Shown in pieces: positions 23,560 to 31,950 of a DNA stretch of 32,834 nucleotides (the first letter of the stretch is position 1; each line of letters starts with the position of its first letter). The notes beneath the pieces are model-generated. The model was not told the origin of the DNA, made no database searches, and saw nothing but the letters and a program-made list of their open reading frames with translations. A program made the translations under genes and the position numbers. This DNA comes from an uncultured Mediterranea sp. (GTDB lineage: Bacteria > Bacteroidota > Bacteroidia > Bacteroidales > Bacteroidaceae), in assembly GCA_945831575.1 (NCBI GenBank), contig CAMACX010000032.1, positions 1-32,834 on the forward strand, written 5' to 3'.

Positions 23560-25053
23560 ATGAATCAAGGCTCCAGACAGCTGCAAACTCAGGCCCAACA
23601 GCAGGTGCAGACCCTCTCGCCACAGCAGATTCTGGCAGTAAAGCTGCTCGAACTGCCTGCGCTGGAGATAGAGGACCGTGTGCGGGCCGAATTGCTCGAG
23701 AACCCGGCTCTCGAAGAGGGACGTGAAGAGCCGGAGAGCGCCGAGGAGAACGCACCGGAAGCGCTCAACGGGAACATTGCCGAGGATGGTGGCGAGGCCG
23801 ACTACGATGCGGAAGCTGACTTCCGCAACGAAGAGGACATACCCGACTACTACGTACGCGACAACAACCGCAGCGCTGACGACCAGCCCCGCGAGATACC
23901 CTATGCCGAAGCCACCTCTTTCTATGAGATGCTGAAGGAACAACTGGGCGAGCACGAGATGAGCGACCGCCAGCGGCAACTGGCCGAATACCTGATTGGC
24001 TCGCTCGACGACGACGGCTTGTTGCGCAAGAGCCTCAGCGCCCTGAGCGATGAGCTGGCCATCTATGCCGGCATGGATGCCTCGGAGCAGGAACTGGCAG
24101 AGGCACTGCATGTCATCCAGCAGCTCGACCCTCCCGGTGTAGGTGCCACCTCGCTGCAAGAGTGCTTGATGATACAGCTGCAGCGCAAGATTCAGCAACA
24201 GGAGTTGCCAGCTGACCTGGTGGAACCTACCACACAGCTTATCGAGACCTGCTACGATGACTTCACGCGCAAGCGCTGGGACAAGATAGCCAAGCAGTTG
24301 CAGCTCAGTGAAGAGCAGGTAAAACGTGCCGTAGATGAGATCAAGAAGCTCAATCCGCGTCCAGGTGCCTCTCTGGGTGAGAGTCTGGGACGCAACATGC
24401 AGCAGATTGTGCCCGACTTCATCGTGGAGACCGATGATGAAGGGGAGATTACCATGACGCTCAACAACGGCCGCTTGCCAGAGCTCCACGTGAGCCGTGA
24501 CTTCAGCCGCATGATGGAGGAGCAAAAGCCCGGAGCGGGCAGCAAGCCCACCCGTGAACAGAAAGAGGCCATGCTCTTCCTCAAGCAGAAGATGGATGCG
24601 GCTCAGGGCTTCATCGATGCCGTCAAGCAGCGGCAACACACCCTGACCGTCACCATGGAGGCCATCATCGCGCTGCAGCGTCCCTTCTTTCAGGAAGGCG
24701 ACGAGGCGTTGCTCCGCCCCATGATTCTCAAGGATGTAGCCGAACGGACCCACCTTGACATATCCACCATCTCGCGCGTGAGCAACAGCAAGTATGTGCA
24801 GACCAACTTCGGCATCTACCCGCTGAAGTTCTTCTTCAACGACAGCTACACCACGGAGGAGGGCGAGGAGCGTTCAGTACGCGAGATCAAGCTCTACCTC
24901 AAGGAGTGCATCGAGGGCGAAGACCCCAGTCACCCGTTGACTGACGACGAACTGTGCGAACGACTCAAAGAAAAGGGATACCCCATTGCCCGACGCACAG
25001 TGGCCAAGTACCGCCAGCAGCTCAACATCCCCGTGGCCCGCTTGCGACGGTAA
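23560..25053 (+). CDS. rpoN: RNA polymerase sigma-54 factor
   Basis: A 497-residue alternative sigma factor that needs an AAA+ activator to open promoters. Region I is Gln-rich and near the N-terminus (QAQQQVQTLSPQQILAVKLLEL). It is followed by a very acidic region II (about 45-110, many E/D), the core-binding domain (about 115-320; QLDPPGVGATSLQECL), the HTH region (VAERTHLDISTISRVSNSKYVQT) and the C-terminal RpoN box ARRTVAKYR (477-485). All diagnostic parts are intact. A PAP2 gene follows after 49 nt and may share the transcript. No sigma-54 activator gene is in the window. Confidence 0.97.
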   Translation: MNQGSRQLQTQAQQQVQTLSPQQILAVKLLELPALEIEDRVRAELLENPALEEGREEPESAEENAPEALNGNIAEDGGEADYDAEADFRNEEDIPDYYVRDNNRSADDQPREIPYAEATSFYEMLKEQLGEHEMSDRQRQLAEYLIGSLDDDGLLRKSLSALSDELAIYAGMDASEQELAEALHVIQQLDPPGVGATSLQECLMIQLQRKIQQQELPADLVEPTTQLIETCYDDFTRKRWDKIAKQLQLSEEQVKRAVDEIKKLNPRPGASLGESLGRNMQQIVPDFIVETDDEGEITMTLNNGRLPELHVSRDFSRMMEEQKPGAGSKPTREQKEAMLFLKQKMDAAQGFIDAVKQRQHTLTVTMEAIIALQRPFFQEGDEALLRPMILKDVAERTHLDISTISRVSNSKYVQTNFGIYPLKFFFNDSYTTEEGEERSVREIKLYLKECIEGEDPSHPLTDDELCERLKEKGYPIARRTVAKYRQQLNIPVARLRR

Positions 25054-25102
25054 CTCCGAAATACACATATATATAATATGTAATAGACCAAGCAACAAAC
25101 GT

Positions 25103-25840
25103 ATGGAAGAACAACGTATCGCAGTAGAACAACAGCCGAGGCCATGGACCGGTGAGCAGCTGCCTGAAGACACGACAGCCGGTCAGGAACTGATAGCCGA
25201 GAAGAGCCTCCGCAGGATGGCACGGGTCATCTCTGCCCTCTTCACGCCTTTCACCATACCCTTCGTGGCCTTCTTGATACTCTTCATCTTCTCCTACCTG
25301 CGCATCATGCCGCTTGCCTATAAGCTGACGGTACTCGGACTGGTCTATGTGAGCACTATCATGCTGCCCACGCTAGGCATCTACCTGTTTCAGCGGCTCA
25401 ACAAGCTCACGCCGGCCGAGATGGCCGAGCGCAAGCGCCGCTACGTGCCATTCCTACTCACCATCGTCTCCTACATTGCCTGTTTTCTCTTGATGCGCCG
25501 TCTCCACATCCCCTGGTACATGACGGGCATCATCTTGGCAGCCCTGCTGATGATGATCATCTCGGTCGTGGTCAACCACTGGTGGAAGCTGAGCGAACAC
25601 ACCGAAGGGACAGGAGCCGTGGTGGGTGGACTCGTAGCCTTTAGCGCTCTCTTTGGCTACAACCCCGTGTGGTGGCTTTGCGCCATTATCCTGGTAGCAG
25701 GCATTGTGGGCACATCGCGCATCATCCTGGGGCACCACACGGTAGGCGAGGTACTTGGCGGCTTTGCCATAGGCTGGCTCTGCGCCATGCTGGTGCTCAA
25801 CCCCATGACCAATCTGCTCTTCCGCATCCTGATTATCTGA
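25103..25840 (+). CDS. PAP2-superfamily membrane phosphatase
   Basis: A 245-residue inner-membrane protein with about six hydrophobic segments. The conserved phosphatase motifs appear in the variant form KLSEHTEGTGA (motif 2) and SRIILGHHTVGE (motif 3, with Glu where classical SRx5Hx3D has Asp). It probably dephosphorylates a lipid phosphate such as undecaprenyl or phosphatidylglycerol phosphate; substrate unknown. The frame is open back to 24986 inside rpoN, but those codons are a shadow of the sigma factor. The ATG at 25103 (MEEQRIAVEQQ) follows an A-rich leader and gives the expected length. Confidence 0.85.
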   Translation: MEEQRIAVEQQPRPWTGEQLPEDTTAGQELIAEKSLRRMARVISALFTPFTIPFVAFLILFIFSYLRIMPLAYKLTVLGLVYVSTIMLPTLGIYLFQRLNKLTPAEMAERKRRYVPFLLTIVSYIACFLLMRRLHIPWYMTGIILAALLMMIISVVVNHWWKLSEHTEGTGAVVGGLVAFSALFGYNPVWWLCAIILVAGIVGTSRIILGHHTVGEVLGGFAIGWLCAMLVLNPMTNLLFRILII

Positions 25841-25942
25841 CAGATTCCACACCACTTATAAAAATGGATTTTCAAAAGCAACAACTTACAAATAAGAAAC
25901 CAAATAATTAACGGATTGTTAAACCCTTAAAAATCAACCATT

Positions 25943-26323
25943 ATGAACTTTCCAACTAATGTGAAGTACACCAGCGAACACGAATGGATTCGCGTGGAGG
26001 GCGATATCGCCTATGTAGGTATTACCGATTATGCTCAGGAACAACTGGGCGACATCGTGTTCGTTGACATCCAGAGCGAGGGTGAGACCTTGGCTGCCGG
26101 TGACACGTTCGGCACGATCGAAGTCGTAAAGACCATCAGCGACCTGTTCCTCCCCGTAGCCGGTGAAGTGCTGGAGCAGAACGAGGCCCTGGCCGACCAG
26201 CCCGAACTGATCAACAAAGATCCCTACGGCGAAGGTTGGCTGATCAAGATCAAGCCCGCTGCCGATGCCGACTTCGACGCCCTGCTCGATGCCGAAGCCT
26301 ACAAGGCACTTGTCAATGAGTAA
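25943..26323 (+). CDS. gcvH: Glycine cleavage system H protein
   Basis: A 126-residue lipoyl carrier that shuttles the aminomethyl group between the P, T and L proteins. The lipoylated Lys is K63 in the hairpin [16 protein letters not shown]; the glycine pattern around it and the GWLIKIKP segment near the C-terminus are canonical. Only H is here; gcvP and gcvT must be elsewhere. The 102-bp gap upstream shows no TAnnTTTG box. purE follows after a heptad repeat array. Confidence 0.97.
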   Translation: MNFPTNVKYTSEHEWIRVEGDIAYVGITDYAQEQLGDIVFVDIQSEGETLAAGDTFGTIEVVKTISDLFLPVAGEVLEQNEALADQPELINKDPYGEGWLIKIKPAADADFDALLDAEAYKALVNE

Positions 26324-26331
26324 TCAAGCAT

Positions 26332-26464
26332 TTAGTGATTAGTGTGTAGTGATTAGTGATAAGGTTCATGCAAGCCAGTCATAAGCCGCTAACGCACTAA
26401 TCACTAATCACTAATCACTTATCACTTATCACTAATCACTAATCCCTAATCACTAATCCCTACA
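26332..26464. repeat. 7-bp phased repeat array with a strand switch
   Basis: Four TTAGTGA-type heptads (26332, 26339, 26346, 26353) are followed by 35 bp of unrelated sequence and then by ten heptads of the complementary word CACTAAT, starting at 26395 and stepping by exactly 7 to 26458. Variants such as CACTTAT and CCCTAAT keep the phase. The left arm can pair with any four right-hand units, giving slippery alternative hairpins. The last unit ends 4 nt before the purE start codon, so the array lies in the purE leader if transcription comes from gcvH. Confidence 0.9.
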
Positions 26465-26468
26465 AAGA

Positions 26469-26978
26469 ATGTCCCCAATCGTAAGTATCATCATGGGTAG
26501 CACCAGCGACTTGCCGGTGATGGAGAAAGCTGCCCAGCTGCTGAACGACATGCAGGTGCCGTTCGAAATGAATGCCCTCTCGGCCCACCGTACGCCACAG
26601 GAGGTGGAGGCCTTTGCCCGTGGTGCTCAGGTGCGTGGCATCAAGGTCATCATTGCCGCTGCCGGTATGGCCGCTGCCCTGCCCGGCGTAATCGCTGCCA
26701 ACACCACACTGCCCGTCATTGGCGTGCCGGTTAAAGGCTCCGTGCTCGATGGTGTGGATGCCCTCTACTCCATCATCCAGATGCCTCCCGGCATACCCGT
26801 AGCCACGGTAGCCATCAACGGTGCCATGAATGCCGCCATCCTAGCCATCCAGATGCTGGCCCTGAGCGATGCCTCACTCGCTGAGAAGCTCGCTGCCTAC
26901 AAAGAAGGGCTGAAAAAGAAAATCGTCAAGGCCAACGCCGACCTCAAGGAGGTGCATTACGACTATAAGACGAATTAG
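26469..26978 (+). CDS. purE: N5-carboxyaminoimidazole ribonucleotide mutase, class I
   Basis: A 169-residue cytosolic enzyme that converts N5-CAIR to CAIR in de novo purine synthesis. The phosphate- and ribose-binding motif GSTSDLPVM (10-18) and the catalytic His in SAHRTP (H40) are present, as are AAAGMAAALPGVIA and PVIGVPV. Length is standard. The start codon follows the heptad array directly with no Shine-Dalgarno sequence. No purK is adjacent. It probably lies in a transcript with gcvH and ispG. Confidence 0.97.
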   Translation: MSPIVSIIMGSTSDLPVMEKAAQLLNDMQVPFEMNALSAHRTPQEVEAFARGAQVRGIKVIIAAAGMAAALPGVIAANTTLPVIGVPVKGSVLDGVDALYSIIQMPPGIPVATVAINGAMNAAILAIQMLALSDASLAEKLAAYKEGLKKKIVKANADLKEVHYDYKTN

Positions 26979-27020
26979 GCAAAATACCCACCCGACCTCC
27001 CTCAAAGGAAGGAGACCTAA

Positions 27021-27055
27021 TAATCACTAAACACTAATCACTAAACACTAAACAC
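27021..27055. repeat. 7-bp repeats in the ispG leader
   Basis: Five exact-phase heptads, alternating TAATCAC and TAAACAC, start at 27021, 27028, 27035, 27042 and 27049 and end 6 nt before the ATG of ispG. The word is the same as in the purE leader array. A small imperfect CTCC...GGAG dyad precedes it at 26998-27014. Confidence 0.85.
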
Positions 27056-27061
27056 TAACGA

Positions 27062-28906
27062 ATGGATTTCTTCAATTACTCTCGTCGGTCCACGGTGACC
27101 GTCAACGTGGGGGCCACTCCGCTGGGTGGCGACAACCCTATCCGACTGCAAAGCATGACCAATACGGTCACAATGGACACTGAGGCCTGCGTGGAGCAGA
27201 CACTCCGCATCGTGGAGGCCGGAGGTGAATATGTGCGCCTCACGACGCAAGGGGTGCGCGAAGCCGAGAATATGCAGCATATCAATGCCTCCCTGCGTGC
27301 CAAGGGGTGCATGGTGCCTCTCGTGGCCGACGTTCACTTCAATCCGCGTGTAGCCGATGTGGCTGCACTCTACGCCGAGAAGGTACGCATCAACCCAGGC
27401 AACTACGTGGATGCAGCCCGTACCTTCAAGCACCTGGAGTATACCGATGAGGAGTATGCCGCTGAGATTGAAAAGATACGCCAGCGCTTTGTGCCCTTCC
27501 TCCAGATTTGCAAGGAGCACCACACCGCTATCCGCATCGGCGTAAACCACGGTTCGCTGAGCGACCGCATCATGTCGCGCTATGGCGATACCCCGGAGGG
27601 GATGGTGGAGTCGTGCATGGAGTTTCTGCGCATCTGCGTGAAGGAGCAATTCATGGACGTAGTCATCTCCATCAAGGCTTCCAACACGGTAGTGATGGTG
27701 CGCACGGTGCGTCTGCTGGCCGATGTGATGGAGCGCGAGGGAATGCACTTCCCCCTCCATTTGGGCGTGACTGAGGCGGGTGACGGCGAAGATGGCCGCA
27801 TCAAGAGCGCTTTGGGCATCGGTGCCCTGCTGACCGACGGACTGGGTGACACCATCCGCGTCTCGCTGAGTGAAGCCCCTGAAGCCGAGATTCCCGTGGC
27901 CCGCAAACTGAGAGACTACGTATTGCAACGTCAGGGTCATCCCTATATCCCTGCTGCCGCAGCCCCCACCTTCGACTACCTGCGCCCCACTCGACGCACC
28001 ACACGGGCCGTAGGGCCTATCGGCAACGGACAGATACCCGTAGTAATCGCTGCCCGGTTGGAGGGAGCACCGGAGTGGAACGAACAGTTCATGCCCGACT
28101 TCATCTATGTAGGAGGAGGAAATAAAGCGGAAGACAGCCCATGCCTACAAGCTCAGAAACTCATCATCGATGCCCCCTACTGGAGGGGTGAGCCAAACAC
28201 CTATCCTGCCTATCAGTCGGAACAGCTGCCCTTCTTGGCTGGCTGCAATGCCCCAATCAAGTTCCTTTTCCTCACTTATATGGGACTCAACGATGAGGCC
28301 ATTGCCTGCCTCAAGCTGCACCCCGAGGTGGTCATCATCGCCCAAAGCAACCACCCCAACCGCACAGGCGAACTGCGTGCCTTAGTACATCAACTGATGA
28401 ACGAGGGGCTGCAGAACCCCGTGGTGCTCTTCAGCCACTATGCAGAGCAGGAGGCCGAGAATCTGCAGATCAAGTCAGCAGCCGATCTGGGTGCCCTGCT
28501 CTTCGATGGCTTGGCTGATGGCATCTTCCTCTACAACCAAGGGAATGAGATACCAGCTACGACGGTTGACTCCACCGCTTTCGGCATACTGCAAGCTGCC
28601 CGGCTGCGCACCAGCAAGACCGAGTACATCTCCTGTCCCGGCTGTGGCCGCACGCTCTACGACCTGCAATCCACCATCGCCCGCATCAAAGCCGCCACAG
28701 CCCATCTCAAAGGACTCAAGATAGGCATCATGGGCTGCATCGTCAACGGACCCGGCGAGATGGCCGATGCCGACTACGGCTACGTAGGAGCCGCCCGCGG
28801 CAAGGTGAGCCTCTACCGTAAGAAGGAGTGCATCGAGAAGAACATCCCCGAGGACGAGGCCGTGGAGAAACTGCTGGCTCTGATAGAAGCCGACAGACAT
28901 CAATAA
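27062..28906 (+). CDS. ispG: (E)-4-hydroxy-3-methylbut-2-enyl-diphosphate synthase, long form
   Basis: A 614-residue [4Fe-4S] enzyme of the MEP isoprenoid pathway that reductively opens MEcPP to HMBPP. The TIM barrel (about 1-290) begins NYSRRSTVTVNVG and PIRLQSMTNT. A roughly 200-residue insertion (about 295-510), typical of Bacteroidetes, Chlamydia and plant enzymes, follows. The C-terminal iron-sulfur domain has SCPGCGR (C525, C528), GIMGCIVNGPGE (C559 and the fourth ligand E566) and ADADYGYVG. All cluster ligands are intact. It is the last gene of the gcvH-purE-ispG group and is followed by a bidirectional terminator. Confidence 0.97.
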   Translation: MDFFNYSRRSTVTVNVGATPLGGDNPIRLQSMTNTVTMDTEACVEQTLRIVEAGGEYVRLTTQGVREAENMQHINASLRAKGCMVPLVADVHFNPRVADVAALYAEKVRINPGNYVDAARTFKHLEYTDEEYAAEIEKIRQRFVPFLQICKEHHTAIRIGVNHGSLSDRIMSRYGDTPEGMVESCMEFLRICVKEQFMDVVISIKASNTVVMVRTVRLLADVMEREGMHFPLHLGVTEAGDGEDGRIKSALGIGALLTDGLGDTIRVSLSEAPEAEIPVARKLRDYVLQRQGHPYIPAAAAPTFDYLRPTRRTTRAVGPIGNGQIPVVIAARLEGAPEWNEQFMPDFIYVGGGNKAEDSPCLQAQKLIIDAPYWRGEPNTYPAYQSEQLPFLAGCNAPIKFLFLTYMGLNDEAIACLKLHPEVVIIAQSNHPNRTGELRALVHQLMNEGLQNPVVLFSHYAEQEAENLQIKSAADLGALLFDGLADGIFLYNQGNEIPATTVDSTAFGILQAARLRTSKTEYISCPGCGRTLYDLQSTIARIKAATAHLKGLKIGIMGCIVNGPGEMADADYGYVGAARGKVSLYRKKECIEKNIPEDEAVEKLLALIEADRHQ

Positions 28907-28925
28907 CCATAGCCGATAACAAAAA

Positions 28926-28966
28926 ACGACCTCTCCTAGGGTAATAAGCACCGTAGGAGAGGTCGT
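28926..28966. terminator. Bidirectional terminator between ispG and the barrel protein gene
   Basis: A perfect 13-bp stem: ACGACCTCTCCTA at 28926-28938 and its complement at 28954-28966, 15-nt loop. AAAAAA on the left gives a U-run for the minus transcript, and CTCTTATTTCTTT on the right serves the plus transcript. Confidence 0.9.
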
Positions 28967-28991
28967 CTCTTATTTCTTTCGCAAAACTGAC

Positions 28992-29546
28992 TTAGAAGAG
29001 CACAGCCAGCGATACCTGCCAAGTCTTAGTCTTGAAGTTGACATTCTCCACCTTGAAGGAGTCACCCATGGGGAGCTGATAGGTTACACCCACCTGCAAA
29101 TGACGAAGCAGCTTCACGCCGGCACCCAGATTCAGGGCCACCTGCGTACTCTCTTTCTTAGCACCATCCAAGTCGAGGTCCTTGAAGTTCCAGAAGAAGT
29201 CAGGACCAGCAGCCAGATAGACACCCAGCATACTGCCCAGACCGATGGTATATTTCAGGTTGATGGGCACCTCAAGTCCCTGTTGCTTGAGATCCTTCTC
29301 GCCGCGCTGCGAATAGAGCAGAGCGCCATCTACACCCAGACCCACGATGGGCAGGGTAAACTCAGCCATCGGACCGATGAAGAAGCCCGTACTGTTGTCC
29401 TTGTTACCTTCGTAGCCACCATCCCAGTCGAGTTTGCTCATGTTGACACCGCCTTTTACACCCCACTTGATCAGTTGAGCCTGTGCGGGCTGGGCCATCA
29501 GCATGCAAGCCACGGCCACGAGTAATGTTCCAAAAATCTTTTTCAT
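28992..29546 (-). CDS. Outer-membrane beta-barrel protein (porin family, OMP_b-brl type)
   Basis: A 184-residue exported protein with signal peptide 1-23 ending AQA. The mature part has alternating short strands typical of an eight-stranded barrel, starting KWGVKGGVNMSKLDW and ending with an aromatic strand, WQVSLAVLF, that would serve as the BAM recognition signal. Acidic loops (DGGYEGNKDN, KDLDLDGAKKES) would face outside. Function unknown; similar small barrels in Bacteroidetes are called porin-family or PorT-like. It is monocistronic with its own promoter and terminator. Confidence 0.85.
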   Translation of the reverse strand: MKKIFGTLLVAVACMLMAQPAQAQLIKWGVKGGVNMSKLDWDGGYEGNKDNSTGFFIGPMAEFTLPIVGLGVDGALLYSQRGEKDLKQQGLEVPINLKYTIGLGSMLGVYLAAGPDFFWNFKDLDLDGAKKESTQVALNLGAGVKLLRHLQVGVTYQLPMGDSFKVENVNFKTKTWQVSLAVLF

Positions 29547-29574
29547 ATGCGTAATTGATTAATGATTTCGGCGG

Positions 29575-29604
29575 CAAATATATGTAAAATCTTCCTAAAC
29601 ACAA
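29575..29604 (-). promoter_or_regulatory. Promoter of the barrel protein gene
   Basis: On the minus strand, TTG at 29604-29602, 19 nt, then TATATTTG at 29582-29575. It is a good match to the consensus, about 30 nt before the ATG. Confidence 0.7.
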
Positions 29605-29667
29605 GCTATTTTGGCGTTTTTTGAAAAAAATATGGTCTCATAGCATACAACCAAACGAAAAAGGTGT

Positions 29668-29675
29668 TACTTTTG
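29668..29675 (+). promoter_or_regulatory. -7 element of the tRNA-Ser gene
   Basis: TACTTTTG fits TAnnTTTG and ends 13 nt before the tRNA. No clear -33 box. Confidence 0.6.
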
Positions 29676-29688
29676 CAGCCGAAATCGA

Positions 29689-29779
29689 GGAAAGATGCCA
29701 GAGTGATCGAATGGACCGGACTCGAAATCCGGCGTACGGCTATGCTGTACCGTGGGTTTGAATCCCACTCTTTCCGCCA
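29689..29779 (+). tRNA. tRNA-Ser (anticodon CGA)
   Basis: The 91-nt sequence folds as a class II tRNA. The acceptor stem GGAAAGA pairs with TCTTTCC, followed by discriminator G and encoded CCA (29777-29779). The anticodon stem CCGGA/TCCGG encloses loop CTCGAAA with anticodon CGA, reading UCG. The long variable arm (CGTACGGCTATGCTGTACCG) is the mark of tRNA-Ser. The T loop is TTTGAAT within GTGGG/CCCAC. No integration remnant or attachment-site duplication is seen at its 3' end. Confidence 0.97.
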
Positions 29780-29791
29780 GGTGGCAAAAAG

Positions 29792-29815
29792 GGAATCATG
29801 TCGATTCCTTTTTTT
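29792..29815 (+). terminator. Terminator of tRNA-Ser
   Basis: GGAATC at 29792-29797 pairs with GATTCC at 29803-29808, followed directly by seven T residues. It lies 12 nt after the tRNA CCA. Confidence 0.85.
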
Positions 29816-29841
29816 ATATCCGTAAATCAGTAATAGTAAAC

Positions 29842-29881
29842 GCCTCCCCAGCCTTGCTTTGAGAAGCTAGACCGGGGAGGC
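29842..29881. terminator. Hairpin downstream of the DsbD-like gene
   Basis: GCCTCCCC at 29842-29849 pairs with GGGGAGGC at 29874-29881 around a 24-nt loop. It lies about 55 bp after the dsbD stop on the minus strand. The T-run is weak on that side (TTTACTATT), while GCGTTTTTT follows on the plus side, so it may serve mainly as a stable 3' end or as a second stop after the tRNA. Confidence 0.55.
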
Positions 29882-29936
29882 TTAAGCATAGCGTTTTTTC
29901 AATATGTCGTTAGAGTAGTTTCCGTTAATCGATGCG

Positions 29937-31916
29937 TTAGCGACCGTATCGGTTGACTCCTGATTGAAGGAACTCCACGTAGGCCTGCACATCCTCGTTG
30001 TAGCTGTAGGAGTGCGTCAACGGATGGCCGTCGTTGTCGAGCAACACGTAGAAGGGCTGTGCATTGGCACCGAACTTCACCCGCTGCAGGTAGCTCCACT
30101 TGTCGCCCACGGTGCGCAGCTTGACCGTACGGCCATTCTCGTTCACCTCCTGCACCTCGGGAAGCGGAGTCTTGTCATCCACCATCAGCTCTATCAGAAT
30201 ATAGTCCCGCTCTATCACCTGCTTCACCTCGGGGGCGGTCCACACGGCGGCCTCCATCTTGCGGCAGTTCACGCAGCCGTAGCCCGAGAAGTCGATGAGC
30301 ACCGGCTTGCCGGACCTGCGTGCGGCCTCCATGCCCTCCTCGTAGTCGTGGTAGGTGGTCACTGCCTGCTCGCCCAGCTTGAAGTCCTGCGTGCTCATCG
30401 GCGGGGCAAAAGCGCTGATGGCCTTACAGGGAGCGCCCCACAGACCGGGCACCATGTAGAGGGCAAACGAGATGGACACCAGTGAAAGCATCAAGCGAGT
30501 GACCGAGACGCGGTCCGAGGGCTGAGGGTCATCATCGTGGGGCAGACGGATGAAGCCCAGCAGGTAGAGACCCAGGAAGAGGAAGATGACAATCCAGAGG
30601 CAGAGGAAGGTCTCGCGGTCGAGAAGGCCCCAGCCGTAGGCCAGGTCGGCCACGGAGAGGAACTTCAGCGCCAACGCCAGCTCGCAGAAGCCCAGCACCA
30701 CCTTCACCATGTTGAGCCAGCCACCGCTCTTGGGCATCGACTTGAGCATCGAGGGGAAGAGGGCGAAAAGGGTGAAGGGGAGGCTCAGCGCCAAGGCGAA
30801 ACCAAACATGCCGATGGCGGGATAGAGCATGGAGCCGGAGGTAGCGGCCTCCACCAGCAGCGTACCGATAATGGGACCGGTGCAGCTGAAAGAGACCAGA
30901 CAGAGGGTGAAGGCCATGAAGAAGATGCTGATCAAACCGGTGGTAGCATCGGCCTTAGCATCGAGTTTGGTGGTCCAAGAGGCGGGCAGCACCAGTTCGA
31001 AGGCGCCGAAGAAGGAGCAGGCGAAGATGACCAACAGCAGGAAGAAGATGATGTTGAACACTGCGTTGGTGGCCAGGCTGTTGAGGGCTGAAGCGCCAAA
31101 CAGGGCGGTGACAATCAAACCGAGGCCCACGTAGATAACGATGATGGCGATACCGTAGGTGTAGGCGTCGCGGATGGATTTACGGCGGTCCTTGGTGCGC
31201 TTCAGGAAGAAGCTGACGGTCATGGGAATCATGGGCCAGACGCAAGGCGTAACCAGCGCAATCAAGCCAGCCAGGAAGCCAGCTATCAGGATATACCACC
31301 AGGAGTGGGCTTCGCCCGAAAGGTCGCCATCAGAGGCACCAAAAGCTTGCAGTTCATCAATCACAGGGGTCCAGAGAGCGGAACGACCGGCAGGTGTAGC
31401 GGCGCCAGCGACTATATCTTGACCTGATGCAGCCGCAGCTGAGGCATCACCTTGGGTTGCTGCACCTTCTGGCAAAAGGGCCAGCTCGTAGCGGGTGGGA
31501 GGTGTGCAGTTTTCATCGTTGCACGACATATAGAGCACATAGCCCTCGATGGCGTAGTGGGCGGCATCGGTCAGCGTGAAGCGTTGCTCGATGGTGACCT
31601 CTTTCTCGTAGTAAGAGAGAGACATATCGAACGACTGGTCGTAGGCGGTATGGAGGTCGCCTTTGGTGACACGAGGATCACCGTCGGCGGTAGCACCTTC
31701 CAGCTTCTCAATGGTGAGTTCTGTCTGCTGTGGGCCGTCAGCCGGCAGCTCCAGCGCATAGAGGTGGTAGCCACTCTCAATGGTGGCCTTCAGTTCCAGA
31801 ATCAGGGTGTTGCCCTCTGTACGGGTGGTATGCTTCCACGTCACAGGATTGGCAATCTGCGCCATGGCAAACAGCGTAGCCGTCAGGGTACAGAGTAAGG
31901 TAAAGAGTCTTTTCAT
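29937..31916 (-). CDS. dsbD: DsbD-like thiol:disulfide interchange protein
   Basis: A 659-residue inner-membrane protein that passes electrons from the cytosol to periplasmic thiol proteins. It has a signal peptide (KRLFTLLCTLTATLFAMAQ), an N-terminal DsbD-alpha-like Ig domain (about 20-165; YMSCNDENCTPP holds its Cys pair), an eight-helix membrane domain (about 215-480) with PCVWPMIP and FSCTGPIIG carrying the two membrane cysteines, and a C-terminal thioredoxin domain with FSGYGCVNCRKME (C548, C551). All three redox pairs are present. Codons from 31940 are in frame, but the signal peptide begins at the ATG at 31916. It lies 34 nt after a TlpA-like gene on the same strand, probably its electron acceptor. 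Confidence 0.92.
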   Translation of the reverse strand: MKRLFTLLCTLTATLFAMAQIANPVTWKHTTRTEGNTLILELKATIESGYHLYALELPADGPQQTELTIEKLEGATADGDPRVTKGDLHTAYDQSFDMSLSYYEKEVTIEQRFTLTDAAHYAIEGYVLYMSCNDENCTPPTRYELALLPEGAATQGDASAAAASGQDIVAGAATPAGRSALWTPVIDELQAFGASDGDLSGEAHSWWYILIAGFLAGLIALVTPCVWPMIPMTVSFFLKRTKDRRKSIRDAYTYGIAIIVIYVGLGLIVTALFGASALNSLATNAVFNIIFFLLLVIFACSFFGAFELVLPASWTTKLDAKADATTGLISIFFMAFTLCLVSFSCTGPIIGTLLVEAATSGSMLYPAIGMFGFALALSLPFTLFALFPSMLKSMPKSGGWLNMVKVVLGFCELALALKFLSVADLAYGWGLLDRETFLCLWIVIFLFLGLYLLGFIRLPHDDDPQPSDRVSVTRLMLSLVSISFALYMVPGLWGAPCKAISAFAPPMSTQDFKLGEQAVTTYHDYEEGMEAARRSGKPVLIDFSGYGCVNCRKMEAAVWTAPEVKQVIERDYILIELMVDDKTPLPEVQEVNENGRTVKLRTVGDKWSYLQRVKFGANAQPFYVLLDNDGHPLTHSYSYNEDVQAYVEFLQSGVNRYGR

Positions 31917-31950
31917 GATAACAGTGTTGATTTTGGTCAATTCAAAAAGA

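Noticed and set aside
26395..26464. Possible CRISPR array
   Set aside because: The period is 7 bp with no spacers and there are no cas genes; it is a simple heptad array.
29780..29936. Integration site or mobile element at the tRNA-Ser 3' end
   Set aside because: No direct repeat of the tRNA end and no integrase; only two hairpins are present.
30537..31091. Very acidic 184-codon plus-strand frame
   Set aside because: It is the antisense reading of the hydrophobic membrane part of dsbD; the Glu/Gln richness is the mirror of Leu/Phe codons.
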